Counted from the stretch's first letter, positions 15,254 to 24,528 are shown. The stretch: 64,000 bases of DNA from Mycolicibacterium moriokaense (GCF_003201655.1 NZ_QJJU01000010.1:37782-101781), one strand, 5' to 3'. A program made the numbers and translations. Notes: generated from the sequence alone by a model not told the origin.

Positions 15254-16144
15254 ATGAAGATTGGGTTCATCGGGCTGGGAAACATGGGCGCAGGCATGGC
15301 GGCGAACCTGCTGAAGTCCGGCCACGAGGTGACCGCGTACAACCGATCGCAGGACAAGGTCGCAGCGCTTGCGGAACAGGGTGCGAGGCCGGCGAGGTCG
15401 GTCGCGGAGGCATGCGAGGGCGACATCGTCGTCACGATGTTGGCCAACGACGACGCCGTCGAGGCCGTCACGTTCGCCGACGACGGGATCATCGCATCGC
15501 TGCGACCGGGCGGCACACACGTTTCGTCGAGCACGATCAGCGTCGCGCTGTCAGAGCGGATGACCGCCGCGCACGCCGACGCAGGCCATCTTTTCGTCGC
15601 GGCACCGGTGTTCGGCAGGCCCGAAGCGGCCGCGGCGGCAAAGCTTTTCGTGGTCGCGGCCGGCGCTGCCGCGACGCTGCAAGCGATATCGCCGGTGTTC
15701 GACGCGATAGGCCAGCGGACGTTTGTCGTGTCAGAGGAACCGAAGGCGGCCAATCTGGTCAAGCTCAGCGGCAACTTTCTTATCGCCTCGGTGATCGAGT
15801 CGCTCGGGGAGGCAATGGCTCTGGTCTCCAAGGCCGGCGTCGATAAGAACGAGTACCTCGAGATCCTCACGTCGACGCTCTTCGGCGCCCCGGTTTACAA
15901 GACGTATGGCGGACTCATTGCTCGCCAGGAATTCGAGCCGGCAGGTTTCGCCGCCGAACTCGGCGCCAAGGACGTCCGGCTCGTGCTCGCTGCCGGCGAG
16001 GCATTGCAGGTGCCGCTGCCGATCGCCAGCCTCTTGCGGGATCGCTTCCTGACGCTGCTGGCCAACGGCGGCGCCAATCTGGATTGGTCGGCGATCGGCG
16101 CGCTGTCCGCCGCTGACGCTGGCGGGCCGCGCCCGAACGCTTGA
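15254..16144 (+). CDS. 3-hydroxyisobutyrate dehydrogenase-family oxidoreductase
   Basis: A 296-residue NAD(P)-dependent beta-hydroxyacid dehydrogenase. The N-terminal Rossmann motif is 'GFIGLGNMGAGMAANLL'. The substrate motif region 'LFVAAPVFGRPEAAAA' follows, and the catalytic-lysine helix is 'NLVKLSGNFLI'. Members act on 3-hydroxyisobutyrate, tartronate semialdehyde or similar compounds; the substrate here is unknown. A GGGGGG stretch precedes the ATG, chosen because a longer frame overlaps the opposite-strand DUF1905 gene. Confidence 0.85.
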   Translation: MKIGFIGLGNMGAGMAANLLKSGHEVTAYNRSQDKVAALAEQGARPARSVAEACEGDIVVTMLANDDAVEAVTFADDGIIASLRPGGTHVSSSTISVALSERMTAAHADAGHLFVAAPVFGRPEAAAAAKLFVVAAGAAATLQAISPVFDAIGQRTFVVSEEPKAANLVKLSGNFLIASVIESLGEAMALVSKAGVDKNEYLEILTSTLFGAPVYKTYGGLIARQEFEPAGFAAELGAKDVRLVLAAGEALQVPLPIASLLRDRFLTLLANGGANLDWSAIGALSAADAGGPRPNA

Positions 16145-16272
16145 GTTTGGCGTAGGGCAGCGGGTTTCCAGTGGACTGATGTTGGGATCGGTAGCGACCC
16201 GCACGGCGTGTACTTGAGACACAAGGACGCCAATCGAGGCGGCGCGCGAAGCACGAAGTAGAACAACACGCG

Positions 16273-16704
16273 ATGAATGCCAACCACACGCTGAACAAGA
16301 TCTTCGCCGGAGCGGTGGCGTCTTGCGCGTTGACTCTCTTCGGCGCCGGATCGATGGTGGCTGCGCCAGTGGCCAAAGCCGATTTGGATTTCGAATGTAA
16401 GCCAGGATGCTGGGGCGCACTCGCGGCGTCTCCGACGACAGGACAATTAGAAATGATTACCAACGCCACGACTCAACAACGGGCGGAAGACAAAGCCGTC
16501 TTGTGGTGCGACGTCCTCGGCAAGACGAATGACTGCTACATCGTCACATCGGGACTCGGCTGTCTGTCGCTCGCGGAGAGTAGCGACGGGAAAACATTGG
16601 CAGGGCGAGTCGCGCCCACCCAAGATGCGGCCGATGCGGCGGCCTTGGACGGCGCGGGGCCGGGGTCGACGATCGACCTCCACGACTGCAACAGCTGGTT
16701 ATAG
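16273..16704 (+). CDS. Secreted DUF4189 protein
   Basis: A 143-residue exported protein with a signal peptide of about 36 residues ('APVAKADLD'). The DUF4189-like domain has 'WGALAASPTTG' and 'AEDKAVLWCDVLGKTNDCYIVTS', with paired cysteines. This family is widespread in actinobacterial secretomes and its role is unknown. It is convergent with the 13E12-type gene, with an 11-bp gap. Confidence 0.75.
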   Translation: MNANHTLNKIFAGAVASCALTLFGAGSMVAAPVAKADLDFECKPGCWGALAASPTTGQLEMITNATTQQRAEDKAVLWCDVLGKTNDCYIVTSGLGCLSLAESSDGKTLAGRVAPTQDAADAAALDGAGPGSTIDLHDCNSWL

Positions 16705-16715
16705 GCCGCCGAGGA

Positions 16716-18242
16716 TCAGAACGGTGGGGGCTTGTTGCGTTCGGCGATGAAGACGTCATTGAGTTTGCGTTCGGCTTGGATGCTTCGTTGACGGTTTTGC
16801 TCGCGGGTGCGTGTGCGTCGGGGCATCGTCAGCCCTGAGGCGGCTTCGAGCGTCGTGCCCGATGGTGCGACCGGAGCGGTGGGTTTGCACAGCGTCGGGA
16901 ACAGCAGCCGGCTACCCGGATAGGTGGTGTAGGTCTGCCCGCCCGGCGCGGTCCAGATGATGGTGCCGTCAGGCAACTGTCGATCCGACCACCCGCAGAA
17001 TGTCTTGAGCAGGTGGTGTTTTCGACACAGACACGCCAGGTTCGACGCACAGGTTGGCCCCACCGGATATGGGATGGTGTGGTCAAGGTCGCAGCGATAC
17101 GCCGGCTCGTCACAGCCCGGGAATCGACACGTGAGATCGCGGCATCGCACAAAGTCGGCCAACTTTCGCGACGGCGGATACCGCGGCTCCGGCGATGCAT
17201 CGCCCGGGTGAATCAGCGGCCGGATCGTTGCCGTGGCGGCGAGTTTGGCGGCCACCAGCGGTGCGGGCATGATCCCGCCACCGATCACCACGGCCGGGTT
17301 GGTTTGAGCCGGGCCGTTGGCAGGCTCAGGTGCTAACGCCTCAGCGGCTTCCGTGATCGTCATCACCCGCAACGGCTTATCCAGCGGGGGTCGGGACGGT
17401 GGTTCGCCGTCGAGCTGCACCGGGGTGTCATCGGCCAGGCTGCGCTCCTCGGCGATGACATGCACCACCGTCGCACCGGGTGCGGTGTTCTGGGCCGCCG
17501 TACATTCGGGGTCATCGCATCCGCAGGCCAGCCGATCGGCCCCGCGCGCCAGCGCTCCCATCGCGTCGGCGCGGCGCTGATCGATGGTCCGCGGATCGTT
17601 TTCACACACGCCGCGGGCCAGCTCGGCGGCGCGTTGGTTCAGGGCTGCGGCATCGTGCGCGTACAACTTGCCCTCGATGTAGGACAGCCCACTGCCGTCG
17701 TCTTCGGGAATCACGTCGAGGTGGCGCCCCCGCGAAGCGTGCTCGCTGCGCCGTAGCGCGCCTGGGTCAAACCGATCCACCCACCAATCGATGGCCGTCT
17801 CGGCCTTGGCCACCGACAACCCACCCCACCCCCCAACCTCGGCCGCGATGGCGGCATCCAGTTGGGTACAAGCCTCAGGATCTTGGACCAGGCGGGTGCG
17901 CGCCACGATCGCGGCCACCAAGCGATACGAAATCGCACCGGTGGCGAACACCTCAGCCACCCGCGTCAGCCGCTCTCGCAGTGCCATCGCCACCATCAAC
18001 TGATGTGACGCCACACCCTGGGAGACATTTTGTTGCGCGGCCACCTCGGCGGCCACCGCATCCCAGTTGTCAAAACACCACTGGTCACGCTCGGCCGAAT
18101 CGATCGCCGACCACCGCGCCTCCATGGTGTCCGCGGTCGCGGCCAACCGCCGCGCGCACGCAGCGTTCTCCACCCGCGCCCACGCACCCGCCGCGTCGGC
18201 ACCAGAAGTGCCGCCGGTGGCCGTGATAAGCGAATCGAACAT
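16716..18242 (-). CDS. 13E12-family DUF222/HNH protein
   Basis: A 508-residue member of the mycobacterial 13E12 repeat family: an N-terminal DUF222 helical domain (about residues 40-330) and a C-terminal HNH nuclease. The nuclease shows 'CRDLTCRFPGCDEPAYRCDLDHTIPYPVGPTCASNLACLCRKHH', with D-H and N residues in HNH order and four zinc-type cysteines. The family is multicopy in mycobacteria and can host prophage attachment, but this copy has no visible insertion. The biological role is unclear. Confidence 0.88.
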   Translation of the reverse strand: MFDSLITATGGTSGADAAGAWARVENAACARRLAATADTMEARWSAIDSAERDQWCFDNWDAVAAEVAAQQNVSQGVASHQLMVAMALRERLTRVAEVFATGAISYRLVAAIVARTRLVQDPEACTQLDAAIAAEVGGWGGLSVAKAETAIDWWVDRFDPGALRRSEHASRGRHLDVIPEDDGSGLSYIEGKLYAHDAAALNQRAAELARGVCENDPRTIDQRRADAMGALARGADRLACGCDDPECTAAQNTAPGATVVHVIAEERSLADDTPVQLDGEPPSRPPLDKPLRVMTITEAAEALAPEPANGPAQTNPAVVIGGGIMPAPLVAAKLAATATIRPLIHPGDASPEPRYPPSRKLADFVRCRDLTCRFPGCDEPAYRCDLDHTIPYPVGPTCASNLACLCRKHHLLKTFCGWSDRQLPDGTIIWTAPGGQTYTTYPGSRLLFPTLCKPTAPVAPSGTTLEAASGLTMPRRTRTREQNRQRSIQAERKLNDVFIAERNKPPPF

Positions 18243-18325
18243 ACTTTCGACAATAATCAGCCGCGCCGACCAACCGCGACCTCACCCACCCAGCCTGTGG
18301 ATGAAATCGCAACTGTGGATAACCG

Positions 18326-19162
18326 CTACTTCGCCACCACGCCGCGAAGCCCGTCGACGCCGAAAACCGGCTCGAGCATGGCCGAGTAATCGGGGCCACG
18401 GCGAACCAGCTGCCCACCGTCGACATTGATCACCTGGCCGGTGATATAGCTCGCAGCGTCACTGAGAAGGAACACCGACGCATTCGCGATGTCCTCGACC
18501 TCACCGGGTCGGGGCAGCGGTGTGCACGCCGCATAGTCTGCACTCAGCTCGGGTGAATCGAGAACCGGCGCAACGAGTTCGGTGCGGATGAGGCCGGGGC
18601 GTATGCAGTTCACCCGCACCCATGACGCGCCGAGCTCGTCGGCGGCCAGCTGCATCAGATGGTCGATGCCCGCCTTGGACACGCCGTACGCACCGAACCA
18701 CCGATGCGTATTGCTCGCCGCGATCGACGAGATGCCGATGAACGATCCGCCGCCGCCACGCACCATCTCCCGCGCCGAATGCTTCAGTACATACATCGTG
18801 CCGTTGATATTCAGGTCAACAGTCCGCCGCCACGCTTCGGAGTCGATCTGTGTGACCGGGCCGATCGTCTCGCTGCCGCCTGCGCAGTGCACGACGCCGT
18901 GCAGCCTGCCGGTCCACGCGGTGGCCGCCTCGACGGCGCGGGCGACCTCTTCCTCGTTGGTGACATCGGCGGGCTCGTATCGCACCTGGCCGGTACCGCC
19001 TGCGGCCTTGATCTCGTCCACCGCTCCTGCGAGCCGGTCGGCGTTGCGGCCGACGAGCATCGCTTTGCCGCCAGCCGCGACCACAGCGGTCGCAACGCCT
19101 TTTCCGATCCCGCTTCCACCGCCAGTGACCAGGAACGTGCGATCCGCCAACGACAGCTGCAC
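18326..19162 (-). CDS. SDR-family dehydrogenase preceded by a KstR box
   Basis: A 278-residue short-chain dehydrogenase. The cofactor motif is 'VTGGGSGIGKG', with 'HCAGG' in place of NNAG. The catalytic Ser is in 'GISSIAAS' and Tyr/Lys in 'YGVSKAG'. 'NVDGGQLV' closes the fold. A perfect KstR palindrome lies 24 bp upstream of the start codon, so it is probably part of sterol metabolism although it is 4 kb outside the main cluster. It likely oxidises a hydroxyacyl-CoA or hydroxysteroid; the exact substrate is unknown. Confidence 0.85.
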   Translation of the reverse strand: MQLSLADRTFLVTGGGSGIGKGVATAVVAAGGKAMLVGRNADRLAGAVDEIKAAGGTGQVRYEPADVTNEEEVARAVEAATAWTGRLHGVVHCAGGSETIGPVTQIDSEAWRRTVDLNINGTMYVLKHSAREMVRGGGGSFIGISSIAASNTHRWFGAYGVSKAGIDHLMQLAADELGASWVRVNCIRPGLIRTELVAPVLDSPELSADYAACTPLPRPGEVEDIANASVFLLSDAASYITGQVINVDGGQLVRRGPDYSAMLEPVFGVDGLRGVVAK

Positions 19163-19185
19163 TGCGACCCCTTCGTCGAAAGAAC

Positions 19186-19199
19186 TAGAACAGGTTCTA
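19186..19199. promoter_or_regulatory. KstR box upstream of the SDR gene
   Basis: TAGAACAGGTTCTA is a perfect palindrome matching the KstR consensus. It lies between the hydratase stop and the SDR start, so it gives the SDR its own sterol-responsive promoter. Confidence 0.8.
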
Positions 19200-19207
19200 G
19201 TTATACG

Positions 19208-20143
19208 TCACGGCTCGTCGCGGCGTGCAGGCTTGGGCGCTCCAAGTGTGCGCCAGTCCGGAACATCCGGTGGCAACCCGACCGGGTACCGGTTCTCGTT
19301 TGCCGCCGCCCAATGGGCGTGCCCGAGTTCGTGGATGTGGAACGCGTGTCGCAGCGCCTCGGTGAAGCCCATCGCGTCGGCTGCGGCGTTGACCGAATCC
19401 TTCACCAGCAGCGCCGCCATGGTGGGGCGCTCCGCGATGCGCTTGGCGAATTCGAGCGTCTTGTCCTCGAGATCAGCGCGGGGGAAGACCTTTGACACCA
19501 TGCCCAGTCGGTAGGCCTCATCGGCATCGATCGAATCACCGGTCAGCAGAAGCTCTTTGGCCTTTCGGGCACCGAATTCCCATGGGTGCGCGTAGTACTC
19601 GACACCGGGCATACCCATCCTGACGGCAACCACGTCGCTGAACTTGGCGTCGTCGGAGGCGACGATCAGGTCACACGCCCAGATCAGCATCAGCGCAGCC
19701 GAAATCGCACTGCCCTGCACCTGCGCGATGGTGATCTTGCGCAGATCCCGCCAGCGGCGGGTGTTCTCGAAGAAGTAGTGCCACTCTTGCAGGTAGGTCT
19801 TCTCCGCGACGGCCTGCCGTGTCGCGCCGTTGATCGAAAAGGTCGGGTGCTGCCCAGGGCCCGGTTTGCGTTCCGCCAGTGCTTCTTCCGAGCCCAGATC
19901 GTGTCCGGCGGAGAAGTTCTTACCGCGGGCAGCCAGGATCACCACCCGCACCGCATCGTCGGCCTCGGCGTGGCCGAACGCCTCGTCCAGCTTCACCAAC
20001 AACGTTCGCGACTGGGCGTTCTGGGCCTCCGGCCGGTTGAGCCAGATCCGCGCGATACGCCCCTCGTCGAGAGTCTCGTACGTCACCTGTTGGGGCGCAT
20101 CGCCTCCGACCGGTTCCGCGCTTGTCAGATCAGGGCTTGCCAC
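19208..20143 (-). CDS. Enoyl-CoA hydratase/isomerase family protein
   Basis: A 311-residue crotonase-fold protein. The oxyanion-hole segments are 'GKNFSAGHDL' and 'QVQGSAISAALMLIWACDLI'. The GTG at 20143 is preferred because GAGGTGG precedes it; an ATG at 20188 has no RBS. It hydrates 2-enoyl-CoA; the long insertion and C-terminal 'ENRYPVGLPPDVPDW' place it in a subgroup seen in mycobacteria. It is upstream of the SDR gene on the same strand, but the KstR box between them suggests separate control. Confidence 0.85.
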   Translation of the reverse strand: MASPDLTSAEPVGGDAPQQVTYETLDEGRIARIWLNRPEAQNAQSRTLLVKLDEAFGHAEADDAVRVVILAARGKNFSAGHDLGSEEALAERKPGPGQHPTFSINGATRQAVAEKTYLQEWHYFFENTRRWRDLRKITIAQVQGSAISAALMLIWACDLIVASDDAKFSDVVAVRMGMPGVEYYAHPWEFGARKAKELLLTGDSIDADEAYRLGMVSKVFPRADLEDKTLEFAKRIAERPTMAALLVKDSVNAAADAMGFTEALRHAFHIHELGHAHWAAANENRYPVGLPPDVPDWRTLGAPKPARRDEP

Positions 20144-20392
20144 AGCGGACCACCTCGTTCGCTTGGAAACTACGGATGGACTGCACATTACGGTGCCACA
20201 GCAACCGCCGTTGACGGGGTGCCACAGTCACCCCACAAAAACCTTGCAGAAATGGGACGCCTGCACCATTTTTATTGACGATGGCGCGGCATTTTCCAGG
20301 TAGTCGGCGTAATGTTTCCCGCCAGCAGATGGCTTGGCGGGCAGCGACAATTCGAATCCCGCGAGCGATCAACAACTACTGAACGCGTGACG

Positions 20393-20740
20393 ATGGCGAC
20401 CATGATGCTTCCAGCACGACCACTGATCCTTGCCGGCGGATTTGCGGTCGCTGTTGCGGTCGCCCCTGCCGTTGCGGTCTTCGCCGGACCTGTCAGCTCG
20501 GCGCCGACGATCGCGGCGTGCCCCGGCGGTGAATCCGAGGACACCTTCACCGGTGAATGCACGCCCGATCTGGTGCCGAATTCGCCTGTGGCTGGCCAGA
20601 CCTCGCCCGGCGGACTGCCGGAGGTTGACAACATTCCGTGCACCGGAGCCAATTCCGGCCAGTGCATCGGACTGTCCGAAGAGGAGCAAGCTCAAGGGCC
20701 AACGCCCGTCCCCCACTCCACGGTCAGTTCGAGCCCGTAG
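20393..20740 (+). CDS. Small four-cysteine secreted protein 1
   Basis: A 115-residue protein with a signal peptide (about residues 1-32) and a short acidic mature chain. Four cysteines occur in order 'ACPGG', 'ECTP', 'PCTG', 'QCIGL', and the tail is 'PVPHSTVSSSP'. It is one of three tandem paralogues. Some databases, as I recall, label such mycobacterial proteins intersectin-EH-binding protein Ibp1; no function is established. The start sits in a context shared with paralogue 3 (GCGTGACGATGGCGACC). A terminator follows. Confidence 0.75.
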   Translation: MATMMLPARPLILAGGFAVAVAVAPAVAVFAGPVSSAPTIAACPGGESEDTFTGECTPDLVPNSPVAGQTSPGGLPEVDNIPCTGANSGQCIGLSEEEQAQGPTPVPHSTVSSSP

Positions 20741-20756
20741 GCCGCTAGCCGAAACG

Positions 20757-20788
20757 AAGCTGGGGCGCAGCAATGTGCCCCAGCTTTT
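20757..20788 (+). terminator. Rho-independent terminator
   Basis: Ten-bp stem AAGCTGGGGC / GCCCCAGCTT with a 10-nt loop, followed by TT. The stem itself ends in a run of four Ts (20785-20788). It is 17 bp after the stop of small protein 1. Confidence 0.7.
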
Positions 20789-20866
20789 CGTCTGCGCCGC
20801 AGACACATTCCGCAGCGAACTCAGCGAATCTCTGCAGACGGCTCCCAGCGTCGTAGAATCCTGCGA

Positions 20867-21217
20867 ATGACGACTCCCTCTATCACAGCCCGCCGCTTGG
20901 TCCTTGCCAGCGGTTTCGCGCTCGCGATCGCCATCACTCCGGCCGTCGCAATCGTCGCGCATCCAATGCATTCCGCCCCCCTTGCCGCATGCGCCGCCGG
21001 TGAGGAGGAGGACCAGTTCACCACGGTGTGCACGCCGTTCATGGTGCCGAATTCGCCGCAAGGATTTACCACTACCGCGGCCAACCCCGACATCCCTGAG
21101 ATCAACGGCGTTCCCTGCACCGGACACGATTCTGGCGCGTGCATCGGCCTGGCCGAGAACGATGAGGACATGGGCCCTCAGCCGGTGCCGCGCTCGACCA
21201 TCAGCTCCAGCCCATAG
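20867..21217 (+). CDS. Small four-cysteine secreted protein 2
   Basis: A 116-residue paralogue with a signal peptide to about residue 33, acidic 'GEEEDQF', cysteines in 'ACAAG', 'VCTP', 'PCTG' and 'ACIGL', and the tail 'PVPRSTISSSP'. The spacing of cysteines matches its two neighbours, so two disulfides are likely. The first residues (MTTPSITARR) differ. The RBS is weak. Function unknown. Confidence 0.75.
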   Translation: MTTPSITARRLVLASGFALAIAITPAVAIVAHPMHSAPLAACAAGEEEDQFTTVCTPFMVPNSPQGFTTTAANPDIPEINGVPCTGHDSGACIGLAENDEDMGPQPVPRSTISSSP

Positions 21218-21340
21218 CAGGGGCCGATCCGCAAGCTCAAGGTCCGCTTTCCCAGGTAACTCGTGGAACATATGCAGGTTTCTGCCAGCTTCCATGGAAT
21301 CTTCTCGACGACCTGGTCAATAACAACAGAAAGCGTAACG

Positions 21341-21676
21341 ATGGCGACCCTTGAGCTTTCAAAACGACTGATCCTCGCCGGCGGATTTGCAGTCGCGGTT
21401 GCTGTCGCCCCGGCGATCGCCGTCTTCGCAGGTCCTAACTCCTCGGTGTTGGCATGCCCTGGCGGCGAGGAAGAAGACCAGTTCACAGAGGTTTGCGTGC
21501 CCCACACCGTCCCGAACTCGTCGTTCAGCACCATCCCCGGCAACCCGGATCTCCCTGCGGTCGACGGAGTGCCCTGCACAGGTCACAACTCCGGCCAGTG
21601 CATCGGCCTTTCCGAAGAATCGGAGGACCTGGGGCCCCAGCCGGTACCGCGTTCGACCATCAGTTCCAGCCCCTAG
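21341..21676 (+). CDS. Small four-cysteine secreted protein 3
   Basis: A 111-residue paralogue with an N-terminus very like copy 1 ('RLILAGGFAVAVAVAPAIAVFAGP'), a middle part like copy 2 ('GEEEDQFTEVC', 'PAVDGVPCTGHNSGQC') and the tail 'PVPRSTISSSP'. The mosaic pattern suggests exchange between copies. Bases upstream of the ATG resemble those of copy 1. Function unknown; probably surface-exposed or secreted. Confidence 0.75.
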   Translation: MATLELSKRLILAGGFAVAVAVAPAIAVFAGPNSSVLACPGGEEEDQFTEVCVPHTVPNSSFSTIPGNPDLPAVDGVPCTGHNSGQCIGLSEESEDLGPQPVPRSTISSSP

Positions 21677-21723
21677 CGGGCTGCGGCGACCTCGCGGACC
21701 GCCCGGTCGCCTAGAGTTGTCAT

Positions 21724-21888
21724 ATGGCCACGAAATCTGATCCCGCCGAACTCGGCGACGTAGAACCACTCGCCGACCACACCGCCCGCCAGGCCAGGCG
21801 GGTAGTCGCCGCATACGCAACCGACGCCGACGAATGCCGGGTCTTCCTCTCGATGCTCGGCATTGCGCCCTCGAAACTCGAGGCGTAA
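21724..21888 (+). CDS. Small conserved protein upstream of otsA (Rv3489-like)
   Basis: A 54-residue protein starting at ATG 21724 and stopping one base before the otsA GTG. It is hydrophilic, with a helical middle ('TARQARRVVAAYATDADECRVFLSMLGI') and no signal peptide. M. tuberculosis also carries a very short gene, Rv3489, directly before otsA, supporting a real conserved gene. Direct abutment implies translational coupling with trehalose-phosphate synthase. Function unknown. Confidence 0.7.
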   Translation: MATKSDPAELGDVEPLADHTARQARRVVAAYATDADECRVFLSMLGIAPSKLEA

Positions 21889-23352
21889 GTGGCTCGGGGC
21901 GGCCGGAAGGGCGGCTCCGGGGATTCTGACTTCGTCGTGGTGGCCAACCGGCTGCCGGTCGACATGGAGCGGCTGCCAGACGGCAGCACAGAGTGGAAAC
22001 GAAGCCCAGGCGGTCTAGTCACCGCCCTTGAGCCCTTGCTGCGCCGTCGGCGGGGCGCGTGGATCGGCTGGCCCGGCATCGCCGATGCCGACGAGGAACC
22101 GCTCGAGCAAGACGACATGCACCTGTGTCCGGTGCGGTTGTCCGCCGATGACATCGAGAACTATTACGAGGGCTTCTCGAACGCGACGCTGTGGCCGCTG
22201 TACCACGATGTCATCGTCAAGCCGATCTACCACCGCGAGTGGTGGGACGCCTACGTCGACGTCAACCGGCGCTTCGCCGAGGCCACCGCGAAAGCGGCGG
22301 CGCAGGGCGCGACGGTGTGGGTGCAGGACTATCAGCTGCAACTGGTCCCGAAGATGCTGCGGATGCTCCGTCCCGATCTGACCATCGGCTTCTTTCTGCA
22401 TATTCCGTTCCCGCCAGTGGAGCTGTTCATGCAGATGCCATGGCGGACCGAGATCACCGAAGGCCTGCTCGGCGCCGATCTGGTGGGGTTCCACTTGCCA
22501 GGGGGCGCACAGAATTTCATGATTCTGGCCCGGCGTCTCGTCGGTGCGAACGCCTCCCGCGCGACGGTCGGCGTGCGTTCCCGCTTCGGTGAAGTCGACG
22601 TCGGCTTCCGCACCGTCAAAGTTGGCGCCTTCCCGATCTCCATCGACTCGACCGCGCTGGACCAGCAGGCCCGCACTCGCGCCATTCGACAGCGGGCACG
22701 CGAGATCCGTAGCGAGCTCGGCAACCCACGCAAGATCCTGCTCGGCGTCGACCGGCTCGACTACACAAAGGGCATTGACGTTCGGCTGCACGCGTTTTCG
22801 GAGCTGCTCGCAGAGCACAGGGTCAAGCGCGACGACACCGTTCTGGTGCAGCTGGCGACGCCAAGCCGCGAGCGCGTCGAAAGCTACAAGGAGATGCGGG
22901 AAGACATCGAAGGCCAAGTCGGCCATATCAACGGCGAATACGGCGAGGTCGGGCACCCGGTCGTGCACTATCTACACCGGGCGGTGCCGCGCGACGAGTT
23001 GATCGCGTTCTACGTGGCGGCCGACGTCATGCTGGTCACCCCGCTGCGTGACGGGATGAATTTGGTGGCCAAGGAGTATGTGGCCTGCCGCAGCGACCTC
23101 GGCGGCGCACTTGTGCTCAGCGAATTCACTGGCGCTGCAGCAGAACTCCGCCAGGCGTACCTCACGAACCCGCATCACCTCGAGGGTGTCAAGGACTCGA
23201 TCGAGGCCGCGTTGAATCAGACGCAGGAAGAGGGGCGGCGACGGATGCGCGCGCTGCGCAGGCAGGTTCTCGCGCACGACGTCGACCGCTGGGCGCGATC
23301 ATTCCTCGATGCGCTGGCCTCGACGAGAAGCGACGCCCCTAAATCGGGGTGA
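21889..23352 (+). CDS. OtsA, trehalose-6-phosphate synthase
   Basis: A 487-residue GT20 glycosyltransferase that makes trehalose 6-phosphate from a nucleotide-glucose and glucose 6-phosphate. Trehalose is a stress solute and the mycolate carrier. Family motifs are '[10 protein letters not shown]', '[11 protein letters not shown]', '[14 protein letters not shown]', '[10 protein letters not shown]', '[11 protein letters not shown]' and '[14 protein letters not shown]'. The GTG start follows the small upstream gene without a gap. Its 3' end overlaps the convergent Mce-associated gene by 14 bp. Confidence 0.95.
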   Translation: MARGGRKGGSGDSDFVVVANRLPVDMERLPDGSTEWKRSPGGLVTALEPLLRRRRGAWIGWPGIADADEEPLEQDDMHLCPVRLSADDIENYYEGFSNATLWPLYHDVIVKPIYHREWWDAYVDVNRRFAEATAKAAAQGATVWVQDYQLQLVPKMLRMLRPDLTIGFFLHIPFPPVELFMQMPWRTEITEGLLGADLVGFHLPGGAQNFMILARRLVGANASRATVGVRSRFGEVDVGFRTVKVGAFPISIDSTALDQQARTRAIRQRAREIRSELGNPRKILLGVDRLDYTKGIDVRLHAFSELLAEHRVKRDDTVLVQLATPSRERVESYKEMREDIEGQVGHINGEYGEVGHPVVHYLHRAVPRDELIAFYVAADVMLVTPLRDGMNLVAKEYVACRSDLGGALVLSEFTGAAAELRQAYLTNPHHLEGVKDSIEAALNQTQEEGRRRMRALRRQVLAHDVDRWARSFLDALASTRSDAPKSG

Positions 23353-23833
23353 TGTATTTGATCAGCCACTTGCCGTCGATCTTCTGATAGTCGACGCGCA
23401 GGCGACTGCCGTCATAGACCGGCGTCTTGGACTTGTCGGTGACCGTCCGGTTCATGTACACCATCACCGACGCCGAATTCCGTTGCGCGCTCAGTACTCC
23501 CACGCCGACGACGTTGGCCTGACTGACCACCTGTCGCTCCCGCGCCTGAGGGATGATGTCCTTGTTCGCGCGGTCCTCGAACTCCTGCCGATAGTCGGGT
23601 GTCAGCAGCGGGTAAACGTCGTTGAGGCTGCGCTCGACGGTCTGGTAGTCGTAGCCGAACACCTGCGGAATCTGCTTGGCCGCCAACGGCGCGACCTCGG
23701 CCCGGGTGGTCTGTTCACCGCGGAACTCGACCCGGTTCCAGTACAGCCACCCGCCGACACCGGCCAACGCGACGAACGTAGCGGCCAACAGCACCGTGAG
23801 CGAAGCCACCAGTCTCGCAACCCAACCGCGCAT
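23339..23833 (-). CDS. Mce4-associated membrane protein (Rv3492c-like)
   Basis: A 164-residue Mce-associated protein with an N-terminal TM helix (about residues 9-32) and an extracytoplasmic domain of the NTF2-like fold seen in Mas proteins. It is last in the mce4 operon, its ATG overlapping the preceding TGA by one base. Such proteins are thought to stabilise or assemble Mce transporters. Confidence 0.85.
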   Translation of the reverse strand: MRGWVARLVASLTVLLAATFVALAGVGGWLYWNRVEFRGEQTTRAEVAPLAAKQIPQVFGYDYQTVERSLNDVYPLLTPDYRQEFEDRANKDIIPQARERQVVSQANVVGVGVLSAQRNSASVMVYMNRTVTDKSKTPVYDGSRLRVDYQKIDGKWLIKYITPI

Positions 23834-24528
23834 CAGTTGCCACCGTCAGGGTACTTGAGGTCGTAGGCGGACATGTGACCGTTGTCGTCCTCGTGCACGA
23901 TCACCCGTAGCCGGTAAGGCTGAGACGGTTTGTTGACACCCTGCATGTCGCTGACGGTGACACGCACCGAGACCAGCACGGCGGCGTTCTTGGCGGTCTC
24001 GTCGATCTTCTCAAGCGCGACACCGTTGATGACGGCCTCGGAGCTGGCGTTCGTGTCGCGGAAAAGCGCCTTCAGGTTCTCGACGTTGTTCCCCTGGCTC
24101 ATCATGTCGCGCAGCGGCCCGCTGGTGCCGTTGACGAACCGGTTCACGCTGTCGTCAATGTTGTTCTGCGTGTAACTGAACATGTTCACCACGGTCTGCG
24201 ACGCGGTGTCTGCGAAGGCCTGGTCACGCGCTTCACCCGTCTCGCCGGTCCGCTTCTGGTCGAACATCAGCACAATCACTCCCGCCATCGCGGCCGCCGC
24301 GACGAATGCGGTGGCCAAGGAGATGATTGCGACCAGCTTGCGGTGGGCTTGCCTGCGCGGCGGCGGCCCTGGACGCGACATCTTCACCTTGACGGCCTTG
24401 GGCGCCTCGACACTCACACCCGTGGACACGGTCGCGGCGTCACCTGCGGCCGGACCCGCGGCCCGTGACGCGCGCCGACGGGTCGGCTTCGACGCCTCGG
24501 TGGCCGTCGAAACCTTATCTTCTGCCAT
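23833..24528 (-). CDS. Mce4-associated membrane protein (Rv3493c-like)
   Basis: A 231-residue protein with a cytosolic N-terminal segment rich in Ala/Pro/Lys (about residues 1-60), one TM helix (about 66-90) and an extracytoplasmic Mas-type domain. Its start overlaps the mce4F stop (TAATG). Like its downstream neighbour it probably supports the Mce4 complex. Confidence 0.85.
   Translation of the reverse strand: MAEDKVSTATEASKPTRRRASRAAGPAAGDAATVSTGVSVEAPKAVKVKMSRPGPPPRRQAHRKLVAIISLATAFVAAAAMAGVIVLMFDQKRTGETGEARDQAFADTASQTVVNMFSYTQNNIDDSVNRFVNGTSGPLRDMMSQGNNVENLKALFRDTNASSEAVINGVALEKIDETAKNAAVLVSVRVTVSDMQGVNKPSQPYRLRVIVHEDDNGHMSAYDLKYPDGGN

Noticed and set aside
16716..18242. 13E12-type gene as a mobile element
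   Set aside because: The family is multicopy, but no terminal repeats, target duplication or transposase are visible here.
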